From: Parasponia andersonii | Lineage: Eukaryota; Streptophyta; Magnoliopsida; Rosales; Cannabaceae | Reading direction: 5' to 3' | Assembly (NCBI GenBank): GCA_002914805.1 | Contig: JXTB01000109.1 | Location: 127,437 to 191,436, forward strand | Length of the DNA: 64,000 nucleotides | Shown: positions 36,570 to 49,720 of the stretch, piece by piece | How the letters are laid out: each line of letters starts with the position of its first letter | How positions within the stretch are numbered: position 1 is the stretch's first letter | The notes under the pieces: model-generated | The model's database searches: none | What the model was told of the DNA's origin: nothing | The model's input: only the letters and a program-made list of their open reading frames with translations | Translations under genes and position numbers: made by a program

Positions 36570-37639
36570 ATATATATATATATATATAGTTATATAACCA
36601 TCTAAAGTGGAAAAATTATATTACTATATTAAAATATATCTGAACAATTTTCGAGAACTTTTATCTTCTATTTTGAGCATTTATTATGAGAAGTTAGAAT
36701 ATCAAAGTAATTAGTTTCATATCTAAGATTGTCTATTCCTTAATCATTACATGATATAACCGATTTGTTCCTTATGTTTTTGATAATTGTTATAGAATGA
36801 AGCATTGAGTTTTACTTTTACTACTAATTTTATTTGTCGTTAACTTGTTACATAAGCACTCATCTTGATGGTATTCTCTTTTTGATACAACTAATATATT
36901 TGAGACCGAAAAGACTTCTTTATATTTTCTGGTTTATCAATTTTTATATAAAGGTATTTGAATCATATATTTGATGAATATCCTATGAACTCTTGAATCA
37001 CTTTCGTGAATATATGTGTTGATCAAAATTTGTATAGGCCTCATGGTATGATATTTCATAAGATATACTTGTTATGTGATTATACCATTACCCATTGTTG
37101 TTTATTTTTCTTTACTACTTAATTTGTATTATCACACTTTGCACATTAAGTATTATACGTTCCAATTTTATATTATGACTTGTTGTCAAGTGTATGCTTT
37201 GTAATATATTTTATTGTGATCAAAAATTCGCGACATATGAATATTTGTGCCAATTTAGATGATAAAATTATCTAAACTCGAGTTCGATACCCTTGAACTT
37301 TATAAAAACAAATATTAAAGATGGGTTATTGATATTAAAATGCATATGAATACTAATGCATTAAGTTAGACCATTAAAATGGAAAATAAGACATCGACTC
37401 AAAATATGGCAAAAGTTATAATGAGAATTTTAAAAGGTTAATACCTCACTATTAAAAGTCTTAGTGTTATCTGAAATAGCCTTAATAAAGGACTAATTCG
37501 ATCACCGGAAATTCGTGATCCTACCAAATAATTTTATTGGTTATACTAGTATCTATAGGACTTTAAGTCCATTTCATAGTATAATTTAATCATGTTTAAC
37601 ATGATCTTGTGGTACTGGTAGTAAAGAAGAATAATGGGT

Positions 37640-37930
37640 TCCTGATGAAAAATCATCGGACTAAGTATAATGGTACTTCAAAAGTCTCTGACGTGAATGT
37701 TTTATTAATCACAAGTATGATAGATGTGAACAATATAAGAACAATAAATGATTGTGGACATAATCATTAGAAAACATTCAAAAATACCCACCAGAAGAGG
37801 GGAGGTATAATGAGCGAATAAACTCGGAGAGTGGAGCATATCTATTATTCGAGATGTACCTGTAGTACTCCTAAAATATCTAGTTGAGTTGTACCAGAAA
37901 TACAAGTCTAAGTGTTAAGTTTATTTAAGA
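37640..37930 (+). pseudogene. Copia gag C-terminal remnant
   Basis: The zinc-knuckle and post-knuckle region of copia gag is recognisable only across frames. A base change of phase splits a segment around ACTCCTAAAATATCTAGTTG. No open frame remains. Confidence 0.6.
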
Positions 37931-38249
37931 ATATAGCACATCCCTAAAAGGAAGTAGACCATGCAGAGGAAATAACTTTACTAAATATCAGTATTTTTTT
38001 TTTACTTGAACTCCGAAGAGGAGTAATTGAGCTTAATTATTATTACAGTTGTTTATTATTATTAGTTTTTCAAATTTGTTTAGATAATTCTTTGATATAG
38101 TTTTTAGTTGTTTATTTATTCACCAAATTCTATTATACTCTATTATATTTTTATTTTATTTTTCTATATTATAGTGCATTGTCCTCTTATTATTTTTCCC
38201 TGAGTATTAACTGACACAATACAAAGAGCAATATTTGTGGGAAAAAAAA

Positions 38250-38985
38250 ATTAGAAGTATGTTTAGTAGATAGTGCAATTATGCACATTATCCTATGGGA
38301 TAGTAGATACTTATGAATATGTCTTATTATGAAGAGTATATATTACAATTTCAGGCATTGATAAATAAATAAATGACTCTAGAAGAGCCTCTCCATGAGC
38401 TTATATTGCACTTTTATATCATAAGTTGTAAGCATATTGCGTTGATCTATAGTTCAATAATCAAATTCTGAAGAATTGGTATGATCGATTAGGTTATCTT
38501 AAGTCTAGTTTATATGATGAACTGAAGTATTAAGAATTATAATAGATATCCATTCAAGAATTAGAAAAATCTTTCACATGATTTTATGTTGCGTGTGCTT
38601 AAGACAAATTAGTTAAAAAGTTGTCGTTGAAACCATTGTAATTTATAATAAATCCAAGGGAATATAAGAGGGTCATTTCAATAAATTATAATTTTGATAA
38701 ATATCTAAATGCACTGGTCTTATATTAGCCTGTTGTCTATTTATAATTTGACTTTTGACAAATTGTTCACTCAAATTATTAGCTTATAATTAAGCACAAT
38801 TTTTCAGATTATCATGATAAGTTTAAAAGACTTGATAATATTGGTAAATCTATATTTCAATACTAGAGTGATTATTTTCTAGCAAATGAGATAAAAGTTA
38901 GGCATCATATGACCCACACTTATATATAAGATGATTTAGTAGAGTCATTTATTAAAGCAAAAAGCTTATTACAAATTGAAATCAA
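38250..38985 (+). pseudogene. Copia protease to integrase remnant
   Basis: A protease-like VDSA box near 38262 is followed by a GAG-pre-integrase block (WYDRLGYLKSSLYDELK at about 38475-38530) and a decayed integrase core (CLL-type block near 38725, ESFIK near 38945). Several stops and indels are present. Confidence 0.65.
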
Positions 38986-38998
38986 AATTATCTTTCAT

Positions 38999-39596
38999 TG
39001 TTAGGGGATATAATATTAAGCACACATTAATCCTGATTCAGATTCGATCATCTACATATCACATGTATGATAGTAATTTGACCTAATACTTAGAAAAAAT
39101 CATATATGCATGCATATATAGAAAAAACCATGATCACATCATGAATGCAGTGGAAAAATTAGCAGATTTAAGTTTTAAAATTTTTACATGAAAACAGTTT
39201 TCATCACTACAGATCATACATATATCATATATAGAATCATGTATAATGTAAATCGAATCTAGATGCATAAACCCTAGAGATGAGATTAGGGTTTACCTTT
39301 TGTAGCGTGCTCCTCTTTAATCTTCTTATTGATGGTGGTCAAATCTCAAACCCTAGATTTTCTTGTCGATACTCTAGCTTTTAATTGATGAGGCAAGTGG
39401 GTACCAAGTTGAATCCTACATTGGAAAACAATCAAAAACATTTTTTTGACCTTTTGGAATACCGAAAAGTGAGATGAGACTATGAAGTTGCATGAAACTT
39501 TTTCTCTCCTCTCTTAGCCTAAGGTGGTCGAATTCTCTCTCTCTCTCCATATGCCTTATGTGTATGACACTGTATGTGTAATTTTTTCTCATATAT

Positions 39597-39635
<39 letters not shown>

Positions 39636-40091
39636 CCCAAAACTGCTAACTCTAGTCTAACTAGGATTGAGTTTATTCTCCAATGTGGACTATAGGTGTA
39701 TTTTTATAAATATATCCAACTCATGAAACTCATTTATAAAAATACCAACTTCTGTGTAGAATCATTATTTTACACAATTTCATGAAACTAATTTCACAAA
39801 TACTACTAACCAATTAATGAGCTTTGTTGAGTCAGACAAAGGACGTAATGGATCAAAATAATCTAAGCTCAATAGTATAATAAATACATAATTACTCTTA
39901 TTATGGTATTTATATAAATACTATTTATAAATGAGACACTCTACTAAAGGCTCTATATTTTACTCTTAGATTAAGCGTCATGCTTTTTATAGAGATTTAA
40001 TCAACTAACCTTGATTAACCGATATATTTTGTAAATATATGAGAAAAATTGAATAGAAATTTTGATCGTCAACAATGTATTTACCTCAACA
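38999..40091. mobile_element. Probable nested insertion, LTR-like, inside the ancient copia element
   Basis: Integrase sequence stops abruptly just before 38999 and RT sequence resumes after about 40100. The 1.1 kb between has no coding similarity. It starts TGTTAGGGG, ends CCTCAACA, and contains a CCCTAG-rich leader-like stretch and a (TA)n tract. No convincing target duplication was found, so ends and type are uncertain. Confidence 0.4.
39600..39634. repeat. (TA)n microsatellite
   Basis: Unbroken TA repeat. Similar tracts occur at about 36540-36588, 21306-21324, 27421-27443 and 48077-48101. Confidence 0.9.
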
Positions 40092-40139
40092 ATTTCTCTT
40101 ACTATCTCAAGATATATATGGATCTAGAACTCATGAGTA

Positions 40140-40690
40140 TAATTAAATGACAGTATAAACATGATTGGCCATTAGGGAAAGAGGCAATTGAGGCCGAACT
40201 AGTCTCGCTTTCTAAAAGCAAGATATTTAGACTTGTTGTACAAACTTTCCACAATATGAAATCGATTGTATATATATAGATATTTGTTCGAAAGTGTAAC
40301 AAGAATAATGAGGTAGTAAGATATAAACTGAGACTAATTGTTGGGGGTTTTCTCGTAGAGACCAGACATGAACTAAAATGAAACTTATTCTCTTTTTTAT
40401 AAATATGATCACATTCTGTTACCTTATTAGTATGGCAGTTAATGAGAGGTGTGAAATGTGCCTCATGGATGTCGTATTAATACTATATATAAATATTTGT
40501 ATGAACGTCCTAGAAGGACTAAAGATTGCATCAAACATGGAATATATATTTAATTGAATTGTAGAAATTTTGCATAAATTGAAGCAATTTTCACATAAAT
40601 GGAAAATACTGATTCTATAAATTTTTGTAGAAATTAGGATATGTGAATGACAGAGTGTCTCACTACGTATCTATGAAACATCTTATTTTA
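40140..40690 (+). pseudogene. Copia reverse transcriptase remnant
   Basis: Short in-frame runs such as REEAIEAELVSLSKSKIFRL (about 40175-40235), NNEVVRYKLRLIVGGF and LISMAVNERCEMCLMDVV match RVT_2 order. The domain is truncated well before the catalytic box. Confidence 0.7.
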
Positions 40691-41035
40691 TTAGTTAGTA
40701 TGCGTTGTTTAATAATATTGTCATTATCAGGGGGAGCAAATAAGTATATAGTTGTACTCTTTTTCCTTCGTCAAATTTTTATTTTATAATATTTTTATTG
40801 AGTAAAGGTTTTAATGAGGCAGTCTGTGCAATAGCTAAATAATATATATTGTATTTTTTTTCCTTTCGCTGAGGTTTTGTCCCATTTGGTTTTCCTAGCA
40901 AGGTTTTTAACAAATCAACTTTAACAAATTATAAGAATATTGTACTCTTTTTCCTTTACTAAATTTTTTTATCTCAAAAGATTTTACTTAATAAGGTTTT
41001 AATGAAGCATATTCTAATGAATATTTAATGGGTAG

Positions 41036-41334
41036 TGTTATGAATATATTAATTTATACGTAGATGTTTATATTCTATAATTCTCAACTTTTAGGTTTCT
41101 TAACCTTCATTTAAATTCTATTTAATAGTATTCTACATTGTAACGTATATAATTAGTATTCCAATACTTAATGTTATAAGATTATAAATATGTCAGTGAG
41201 TATGTATTGTATATATGAAGAAGAATGAAACAATAAGAACATTATCTTTATATACTTCTCTTTCTCTTGTATCTTCTTTTTTTTTTTTACTTTTTGTGCA
41301 TTTTCTATTCTATACTTTGACTTTAGTTTATAAT
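41036..41334 (+). repeat. Right LTR of ancient copia element
   Basis: Begins TGTTATGAATATATT and ends near TAGTTTATAAT. Pairs with 35602-35893. Confidence 0.8.
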
Positions 41335-41788
41335 TGGACCAATATTAATTTTTGAATATGAAATTATTCTTACGCTATTAAGGCTTCAACGAAAACAAAA
41401 GACTTTAGCGGAATAAATGTCACGAACTAAACAATAACCGATATAAAAATTGTATAGACCAAAATAAGAGAATTCAGTTTTAGTTTAGGATAGTTGGAGA
41501 TGATAAAATTATATCAGTTCAGAATTCATGCTAATTTGTGAGATTACATAAATTTGATCAAATGTGCCCTTAAAAAATTAGAAAAGGCAGTAATTGTTCT
41601 CGTACTTCTCCTTCCAAGCTCACATCTAAACACTTGAAAAAAACATATGGAAGACCTTGATTTTTTAAGGCTGCAAAATCCCAGGACCCATTCATGCTGC
41701 AACAATTTCCTCGTGAGAAAATGCTACATGGGGGAAAAAATGAAACAAATTTATGAACCAAAATGGCTATGTTCCTTTTAGAGTGATC
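41335..41788. other. Spacer between the ancient copia element and the LIM gene
   Basis: No exon seen. Probably includes the LIM gene 3' UTR at its right end. Confidence 0.5.
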
Positions 41789-43497
41789 TTATGTTTGGAC
41801 TGAATCCTCCTCAGGGTTTACTTCTTTTCCTGCTTCTGGTTCTGTCTTTTCTTCTGTCTCAGGTTTATGTTCTGTTAATGACGCTCCATTTTTCTTCATT
41901 GAAGCAGCTTTAATAAGGTGATTGTAGCTTCCCTTCTCCTTGAACAACTGAGCAAAGTGGTGCTTGCAGTAAAGGATCCCATCCAAAGCAGCATAGGATG
42001 ATGGTGTTAGGAAGCAACCCCCATGAAAACACCTGAAGCACGACTTGTGGTAAAAATCCCCCTCTACAGTGACCTATAAGAAGAAAAAAATGAGGCCCAG
42101 ATGTTTTATCATTTGTCACAATGAAATTGATGAAGATAAAAGTCATAGTAACGCGAGATGATTTTGTGTGCCCACATGATATATGGATTTTTCTCAAAAT
42201 AGACGGCTTTATCCCGACCAAACATAGCATTCTAACTGGAATTTACGACTTCTTGCATGTAAGACTAGTAGGCTTGCCGCCGTCAAACTCTTAGTGGTTC
42301 CCACAATTAGCCTATATACTAAACTTTAAAATCTAACGCCTAAAAATACTAATGCATTTCGGGAAGATTGTATTGAATTCGTACCTTTTCCAGTGGATAT
42401 ACAGTTTTGGTGCAGACTGAACATTTGTCCTGAGTTCCAGAAAACAAGGAGGAGAGTTTGCTTGGGGCCCTGGCCTGAGAGAAAATAAGATAGAGAATTT
42501 GAAGATATCAAATGGGCATATATCTACTAAGTAGAGGTTGCCCAGAAGAAAGAAATATCAAGCAAATGAGAATAAGCCAAAATGAGTGTAAGGAATTTGT
42601 ATGTACCAGCTGCTCGTTTTGTGGCTTTCCAGCTGAACAGTCAAAGTGGAGATAAAATGTTTATTAGTAGAGAACTGTAAAATGAAGGAAATGGGAGTAC
42701 ATAATCTAAAAAGGGTTCTTACCTTGAAATTTCTTGGTGAAACTGCCAGTCTCCCTGAAAAGTTGCTCAAAGTGAGGCTTGCAGAACAAGACTCCATCCA
42801 TAGAAGAGTAATTGCTTATCTGCATAAAAAGTTGCCATTACATAAGTCCCTTATCGTCCCACTTAATTACTTCCCAATTATTTATTCGAGTGAGGGTTTA
42901 TTTTGCAATTACTTTCACAAGCTATATACAACTAGGATTTAGTCCAATTCACTTTACTCTTATCTTCATATGTATTTAAATTTGTAGGTTTCTCTTATGC
43001 TTGCCATGTGAATAAGATTATTTGGTAGGAGTAATCAGCACTTGTATAATCTCAAGAGCCATGATTTGGTCTTTCGCCAGACATATCTGACCAATTAGGA
43101 CCAATTAGAATCGTCTATTGGTGTGGACTGTACATATTAAAGTCCTAATGCATCAATTATGTCACACGTGATTGTTGCTTGCATTGCTCAAATTGTAAAC
43201 ACAAAATAGGTTTCACGTTCTTTAGAAACATTTTACTAGAATCGTGAGATGAAAAGAGTTTAGATCAGGTTTCTGGTCCCTTGAGGATCTTTGTTAACTA
43301 ACAACAAATAATCAAAACTAAGAGAAAAGAACCGTAAGGCGTAAATATATATAGCAAAATACCACAAGAAGGCCATTACAGTGACTGCATTTGAAGCAAG
43401 TCTTATGATAAGCAACTCCATCAGCTGATAACGTGTCAATGAAATGAACAGTCTTATCACAAGCCTTGCATTTCTGTTGGGTCCCACTGAACGCCAT
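41789..43497 (-). CDS. Two-LIM-domain protein (plant LIM, WLIM2/PLIM2-like)
   Basis: 210 aa from five in-frame exons: 43497-43363, 42819-42723, 42632-42607, 42474-42385, 42073-41789. LIM1 has zinc ligands C10, C13, H31, C34, C37, C40, C58 and H61. LIM2 has C104, C107, H125, C128, C131, C136, C152 and a final His at 154/155. The linker contains PSKLSSLFSGTQDKC, which resembles plant LIM proteins. LIM2 ends FAQLFKEKGSYNHLIKAAS, followed by an acidic Glu/Pro tail. Plant two-LIM proteins bind and bundle actin filaments and can enter the nucleus; that role is known for the family and inferred here. Start chosen at MAFSGTQQKC by family resemblance; an in-frame ATG exists ten codons upstream (43527). 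The exact subfamily is not settled. Confidence 0.9.
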
Positions 43498-44729
43498 TTT
43501 TGTTTCCTTTGTCCTGTCAAACTTCAAAAGCTCAACAGAAAATATGGATAATAATAATACTAATACAGTATATACGTTGCAACAGAACTTTTAAAGATAT
43601 GAACGTCCAGTGAGAAACCTCAGGAGGAGTTCTTTTCTCAATCTCAGAAATTGAGATATGACGAACTCTAAAATTTTTGGCCACCCTTTCCCCTATACTT
43701 GTAAACACCAAAGTTGGATTTATGGATTAAAGGCCCAAAATGAAATGGATCAATGAGTGGAAAAGGTTAATGGTATGGTATTTCGAGGACACGTGATGGG
43801 ATTTCCATTTTTTTTGGGACATTATCAAGAATTTATATTAAAGGCAAAGAGAGATTAGAGAACAGCATTAGTTTGACCGGGTCTTTCAAAAATAGTTTTG
43901 TACAGAAGTAAACCATTGCAACTACTACCTTCCCCCTTTTTTTTCTCTTTTTTTCTTTCAGGTGCTATTGGACCTATGTTTAAAAGGCAGTATATTATAA
44001 AGTGAGAATTACCATTTATAGACCATATATATGCTAAAAGTGACACAAGAGATGCTAAATATATTTTATTTTATACTATTAAATTTTATTATCTAATTTA
44101 ATATTTTAATAATGCATTAAATCGTAATAAAATCCTAGTATCAAATAATAAGACTAATAGAGTATAAAAATGAGTACAAAAGATAGTATTTTTAGTATTC
44201 CTCAAACGACGTAGGCAAGTTTGTTACAAACGTACAAAACTACTATAAATAAAATGTGTACCAAATAATTTGAAACTTCTGTTTTCTTGATAGCTTTGTG
44301 TATTAGGGCCAAAACAGTCCATTATCGTAATGCATTATGTTTGCTAGCCTGTAAGTTTTGGCAGTGCAGAGAACCCTGTTTTCGAGTTATCTATTTCTTT
44401 CTTTCTCCGTGGCCTCAAACTAATCCGCATGGAGTAAAGAAAGAACTAGTGATGTTCATTTGAGAAGAGTAGAAATGACCAGTCGCTTGTTAGCATCCTT
44501 ATTTATGATCACTCACTTGGCACATAACATGGACGTGTTGTTTAAAACCTTCAAACCAATCAAGTTATACACAAAAACAAAAGGAAAAAAAAAAATGTCA
44601 TATGACATGGAACGTTTAGAAATCCAAATCAAAATTCGCAAACTTAACAAACAAAAAGTGAGGACAGAGGTGATAACATGCAAAACTAAACTGTGGAACT
44701 CAATATTTGAGTTTCTTTCATAGAGAAGT
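43498..44729. other. Spacer between the remorin 3' end and the LIM gene promoter
   Basis: AT-rich, no exon seen. The left part should be the LIM gene promoter and 5' UTR, the right part the remorin 3' UTR. Confidence 0.5.
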
Positions 44730-47700
44730 TTAGCGGCTGAAGCATGCAAACAATTTCCTTGGTGAATAACCAGAAGCACGAAACTTTGCAGCTGTCTCCT
44801 CCACCTTAAGGAATTCTTCTTCTCGATTCGCTTCAACCGTTGCCCTCTTTTCTTCGGCTAGCTTGTGTACTTCAACCAGTTTGTTCTTTATTTTCTCTGT
44901 ATACTCGGCCCTCTTCTTTGCCAATTTCTCCTGCCATATGAAATGCAAAATAAATAAATATGTGAAATGTTTGAACACAACAGGCTTTTAGCTGACATGT
45001 TTGGGCCATCTATAGTCACCATCAAAACCGAATAATTTCATAATCTTAGGCGGAACATAAAATGAACAAATTCTACTGTGGGGGTGGAAAAAGAAAACGT
45101 TTGTAGAGAGATATTTGGAATTCTTGGTAAAAGATTAACTACTGTATTAAGTACTGCTTTAGAGTCCCACGTCACAAACACGATAAAATGGTTTTGTCGA
45201 ACAAATCAATAATTATAGTTCACCAACCAGCCGTAATAGGAATAATAAAATAGTCAGTCGCAATAGGAACAGTAAAAAAAGCAGATTAATAGTAAAAAAT
45301 GTAACCGCAATAACAACAGTGAAAAGAACAACCGTAATGATAAAAGAAAAAATATTCATACCACTTTTAAAGTTCTTTATAATAAAAAGTGATGTTCGTA
45401 CCACCTTTCAAGTTATAACCTAAGAATTACTCTTAATGTCCTACTTGTTTTCTCCTAAATTGTTTAGAGAGAGTGTTTTCTCCTGTATTTAGAGAGAAAT
45501 AAGTTGTAATCTCCTTTTCATAGTGAAATTCTTTACAGTCTTGTCTGTGAATGTAGCTTAAATTGAGTTAATCAAATTAAATCTTTTTGTGTCTTATCTT
45601 TTTTATTTTATCTAAATTATCTTAACTCGTAATTTTAGCTGTGTGTTGTCGTTTCCGTAAAACCAATCTCTTTTGTGTTAACTAATTATAAAATATTTAC
45701 AAAAAATTTGCATTAATTCTTTAATGCTTAACGGGGAAATATTTTATATTACTTTTCCGATTATGCAACTCATCAAACACTCAAACTGGATATTTTTTTT
45801 CTTCTTTAATTTTAGTATTTTACCAATATACAATTAAACTACAATCACCTCAATTCATTTTTTTTCCCTTTAATTTTAGCATTTTAACAATAGATAATTA
45901 AACTGCAATCACCTCAATTTTTCGAAGTTCAGCCTCGACAGTGGATCTCTTGCTGTTCTCCCATGCTTCAACTGCTGATAGTTTTTTATACGCTCTGTTC
46001 AATTGTAATACGTTAATAATATTAAGAATATTAAATGAACTAAATTGTGATGTAGTTAATATTACAATTTAGTAATGAAATTATCAATAGAATGCAAAAT
46101 TAATTAATAATCATTTTTGGGATTGCATTGAATTAACTAATAGAATTTTTTTTTTTTTTTTGATTGACAGTGGCATTATAAGAACAAGGATTCTAAAGAA
46201 TAGTACAATTCGAAGGGCCCCTTACTTGTTCTCTGCTTTTGTCTTTTCACTCTCTTCCCATGCTTTAATTAAGGCCAACCTTTTCTCTGTTTCCACTCGT
46301 GCAAGCACAGCATCTAAAAAAAACTCTTATATAAGCAAGTTTTCTTTATTCGTTCAAAAAAAAAAAACTGATAAAAATATTGTTATTTTTTTCTTGATTT
46401 TTTTTCTTTTTTTTTTTATTTTATAAAAATTAAGACAAAAGTTGAATTCAAAGAACTTTTCTTTGCATATAAATATACCCCTGTCAACTGCAACTTCCGA
46501 GTTTTTCTCAACGGCAGGATCAACAATTTCTGGAATATAGACGAATCAAAGTGTTAGATTAAGAACAAATTACCAATCACTTGTAGAAGATAACATTGTG
46601 TATTAACATAAGTCCAATAATTGAAACCAAAGTGTAACTTAAAAACAGAGCTCAGCCGCAAGTTTCAATGTTAATTGCAGAATAATAGTCTCAATATAAA
46701 TTTAATGGCTTTATTTTAAGTGGCCGGTAACATTATTTTTATAATGCCATTACAACATGATCAATGTTCTAAGCAAGAAAAGTTGCATCTTTCTAGCATA
46801 GTAAACTTCTATGCAAGAACATTAAAAAAAAACAAAAATGTATGCAAGACAACTAGAAATAACTTTTCACTATAATGTACAACCAAATCACTAAAACTGG
46901 TTCAGGTCTTTAAAAACTCTTTATTTTTGTTTATAAAGTCGCTTTAATTCCACCCAAGCAATTTACATTAAAGCGTGATTCCGTGAGCGTTAGGATGCTT
47001 CCTTTTCTTTTGGGTACAACTTTCCTTATTCGGGATGTTGGCTTCACTCATGAGTATGAGTTGCACCTTTTATTTATTTATTTTTTTACTGTAATTTTTT
47101 TTTACGGCGCCACATTTAATTTGTTGTAAAATTACGAAAAAAAAACCAAAAAAAAGGAACAAAATAATAACACAAAGCAACACAAATTTTTTTTTCCCTG
47201 GTTTTTCAATAATTTTTTTTTTAAACAAAAGAATGAACCACCTAGATCCTAATTTAGATTTTCCCACCTTTTGAGAACAACAACGATAACAATAATAAAA
47301 ATAAAATTATTTGAAAAAAAAAACAGTTAAATAGCAATTCAACCCAAAAAAACTGAACCAGCCAACTGAAAAAGAAAAAAAAAAAAAAAGAAACAACAAA
47401 ACAAAAACTAAAAAACAAAAATAAAAAANAAAAAAAAAAAAAAAAAAAAAAAAGAAAGTAAAGGTTGCATACTTGGGACAATTGCAGGAGCTGCCTTCTC
47501 TTTAGCAACTGGGCTCACACACTTCTGATCCTCAGCAGAAACATCCTTATTATTATTCTGACCTTTTCCTTCTCCTTCTTTTTCTCTTTCTTTCTCTTTT
47601 TCTTCTTCCTTTTTCTTGTCATCAACAGTATGGTCCTCCTCCGCCTCCGCCACCGCCACTGCCGGCGGCGGTGGATTTTCCAGCGCCGGAGGCCCTTCAG

Positions 47701-47731
47701 GCTCAGCTCTCTTGGGTTCCTCCTCTGCCAT
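44730..47731 (-). CDS. Remorin, group 1 type
   Basis: Plasma-membrane nanodomain protein of 226 aa. Five exons join in frame: 47731-47473, 46529-46479, 46313-46226, 45994-45913, 44930-44730. Residues 1-86 are disordered, with Pro-rich and Lys/Glu-rich runs. The conserved remorin C-terminal coiled coil follows (LARVETEKRLALIKAWEESE, AYKKLSAVEAWENSKRSTVE, KLAKKRAEYTEKIKNK). The chain ends with the remorin C-terminal anchor, SGYSPRKLFACFSR, including a Cys at about 223 that could be acylated. Remorins act as coiled-coil oligomers on the inner leaflet in plant-microbe and plant-virus interactions. Start at MAEEEPKR by family resemblance; an in-frame ATG lies twelve codons upstream (47767). Intron 1 is almost 1 kb with long homopolymers and one N (47429). 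Confidence 0.93.
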
Positions 47732-49500
47732 AACGTATTCTTTTAGCTTAGCCAGAGTTTTAGACACCCAATATAGAAATAGAAACGGCTAATTTGGTTA
47801 CAACACTTCTGCAAGGAGACCTCCACCGAAAAAAAAAAAAAAAGGCTAAATTGGCACAAAAAATTTGTGACAAAAATCAAAATCCAATTGAGACCAAAGT
47901 TATGTATATATATCTAGGACTAGTGATGGTTACAAGGAAATTTAATTTAAGGGAAATTAAAAGCTTTGAACAAGAAAAGAAATGTTGCTGGAAACGTCTA
48001 GGGAGTAGCTGGTAATGTTGTTGTTGTTGGTACACAAGGTAAAAAGGAAGTTGGGTTGTGACAAAAAGGGAGAATACCTATATATATATATATATATATA
48101 TCGATGTAGATATAGATTCTGTTTAATAAGCTTAGAATTATTGTTTATGATTTATAAGCCTTCTTTAGACGTTTTCCCATAAAAAGCTAAAGTCGTTTAC
48201 TTAATCAGTTTCTTTGACCTTGACACAATGATTTTAATATAATGGATAAGCAAATAAGAAGAAAGAGGATGTTTTGAGTAAGAAAATGTTCTTTCTATCT
48301 CTAATATTTTTGTTGGTCCAATCATAAGCTGCTTCCTGTCACTGCATTGTTGGAGCCAGCTCAGCTCTGCTTAAAGCATTCTATGCTGAGTTGTTGTCCT
48401 TTTTTTTTCTTTTCCTTAAAGGTGAAATAGTTTAACTTTTTTATTTATTTTTGCTTAAAAGGTGTAGTTGTGTTGTGTATTATTGTATATCAGTATACGC
48501 AACTATGCATGTACATAATCATTTTCCTTAAAATTTTAAGGGTTTACAAATGGGATTAGAGTTAGCGTACAGATTTTTTTTTCTTTTTTCAAATATGAAT
48601 AGAAAATTGGAATTGAATAAGAGTTACTAACTATAGGTTTGAGTTTAAAATTATATAAATCCCAAATACATTCTTTAAAGTTACACTAAATCCATTCTTC
48701 TTTTTATTTCATTCCAAATATATATATATGGACATCTGGATATGATGTTATATAAACATCATATTGGCCGATTAAAATTTATCATTTATATTTTTTATAT
48801 TAAAAAATAAAAAATAATAATATTAATCATCTATGTTTTTTTATTACATATTATTATAATCATTAAATCAGACCATAATTTAATAACTAAAAAAAATAAT
48901 TATATATATATATTCACCCTTCTTTAAATGCATCCTTTTATATGTTTTAAAGGGTAACTAACTCAGTTTCCAAAGGATAACTCTATGTCTCATTTATTGG
49001 CTAAGAAATCAAAGAAGATTGTGCCCTTGCTACCATTCCATTTCATCATTTTCATGCCACGTGGGCAATGGGCAAAGCCTTATTCAATTTTTCAGCCCAT
49101 ATTCAGTCAATATTATTTTTGCTCTATATTGACTGTTCATAAAAACATATATCATGTTATGTACTTTGTACTTTGGACAATTAGAAAAGAAAAAAGGGAA
49201 TTATTTTGATAAGCAAGAAAAAAGCCTGTTAATTTGAAGCTATCAAACCATATTTGGTCCTTTTGGATTTTGAAAGGTCCTCAAACCAAGTTTCGTCGTT
49301 TTTGACAGCAACTTTAAACTACCATATATTGTGTCAATATTTGAAGTTATGGAATATCATAGACTAAAAGAAAAGAATGTAATGATGTATTTTACAATGA
49401 ATGATTTCCATTAACGTTGTATAGAAAAAGAATGAAAACATGGTTTAATTGTCTTTACGCCAATAGTTGTTTTACTACTTATTCGTTCCAAATTGCAGAT

Positions 49501-49720
49501 GTCATTGGTACTCAAGCACTAATTAAGTGAAATTTGTTATCCTTCTACTTGTTTTTTCTTTAAAAAAATATGAATTATTAGTTATTTTCAGATGGCACGG
49601 AAGTCATTGGTACTCAATTACTAATTTAGTGAAATTTGTTATCCTTCTACTTGTTTTTTCTTTAAAAAATATTAATTATTATTTATTTTCAAATGGCATG
49701 CTTTGAAGAATATCTTTATA
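49501..49720. repeat. 112-base tandem duplication
   Basis: GTCATTGGTACTCAA...TGTTATCCTTCTACTTG begins at 49501 and again at 49613. A shared TTATTTTCA(G/A)ATGGCA(C/T)G ends each unit. The copies differ at a handful of bases. Confidence 0.85.

Larger units (their letters stand above)
35601..41334 (+). mobile_element. Ancient Ty1/copia element with short LTRs
   Basis: Two diverged direct repeats of about 290-300 bases (35602-35893 and 41036-41334) flank degraded copia coding remnants in the right order: gag C-terminus, protease, GAG-pre-integrase, integrase and RT. ACGTTATCAGCAC follows the left repeat, the form of PBS used by one group of plant copia elements. TATCAGGGGGAG (about 40726) followed by repeated GTACTCTTTTTCCTT and AAGGTTTT(A/T)A blocks precedes the right repeat, as in intact relatives. 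Flanks TGGAT (35596-35600) and TGGAC (41335-41339) may be a mutated target duplication. Confidence 0.8.

Noticed and set aside
47254-47508. Minus-strand ORF of mostly Phe
   Set aside because: Translation of poly-A/T tracts in remorin intron 1, including an ambiguous base.
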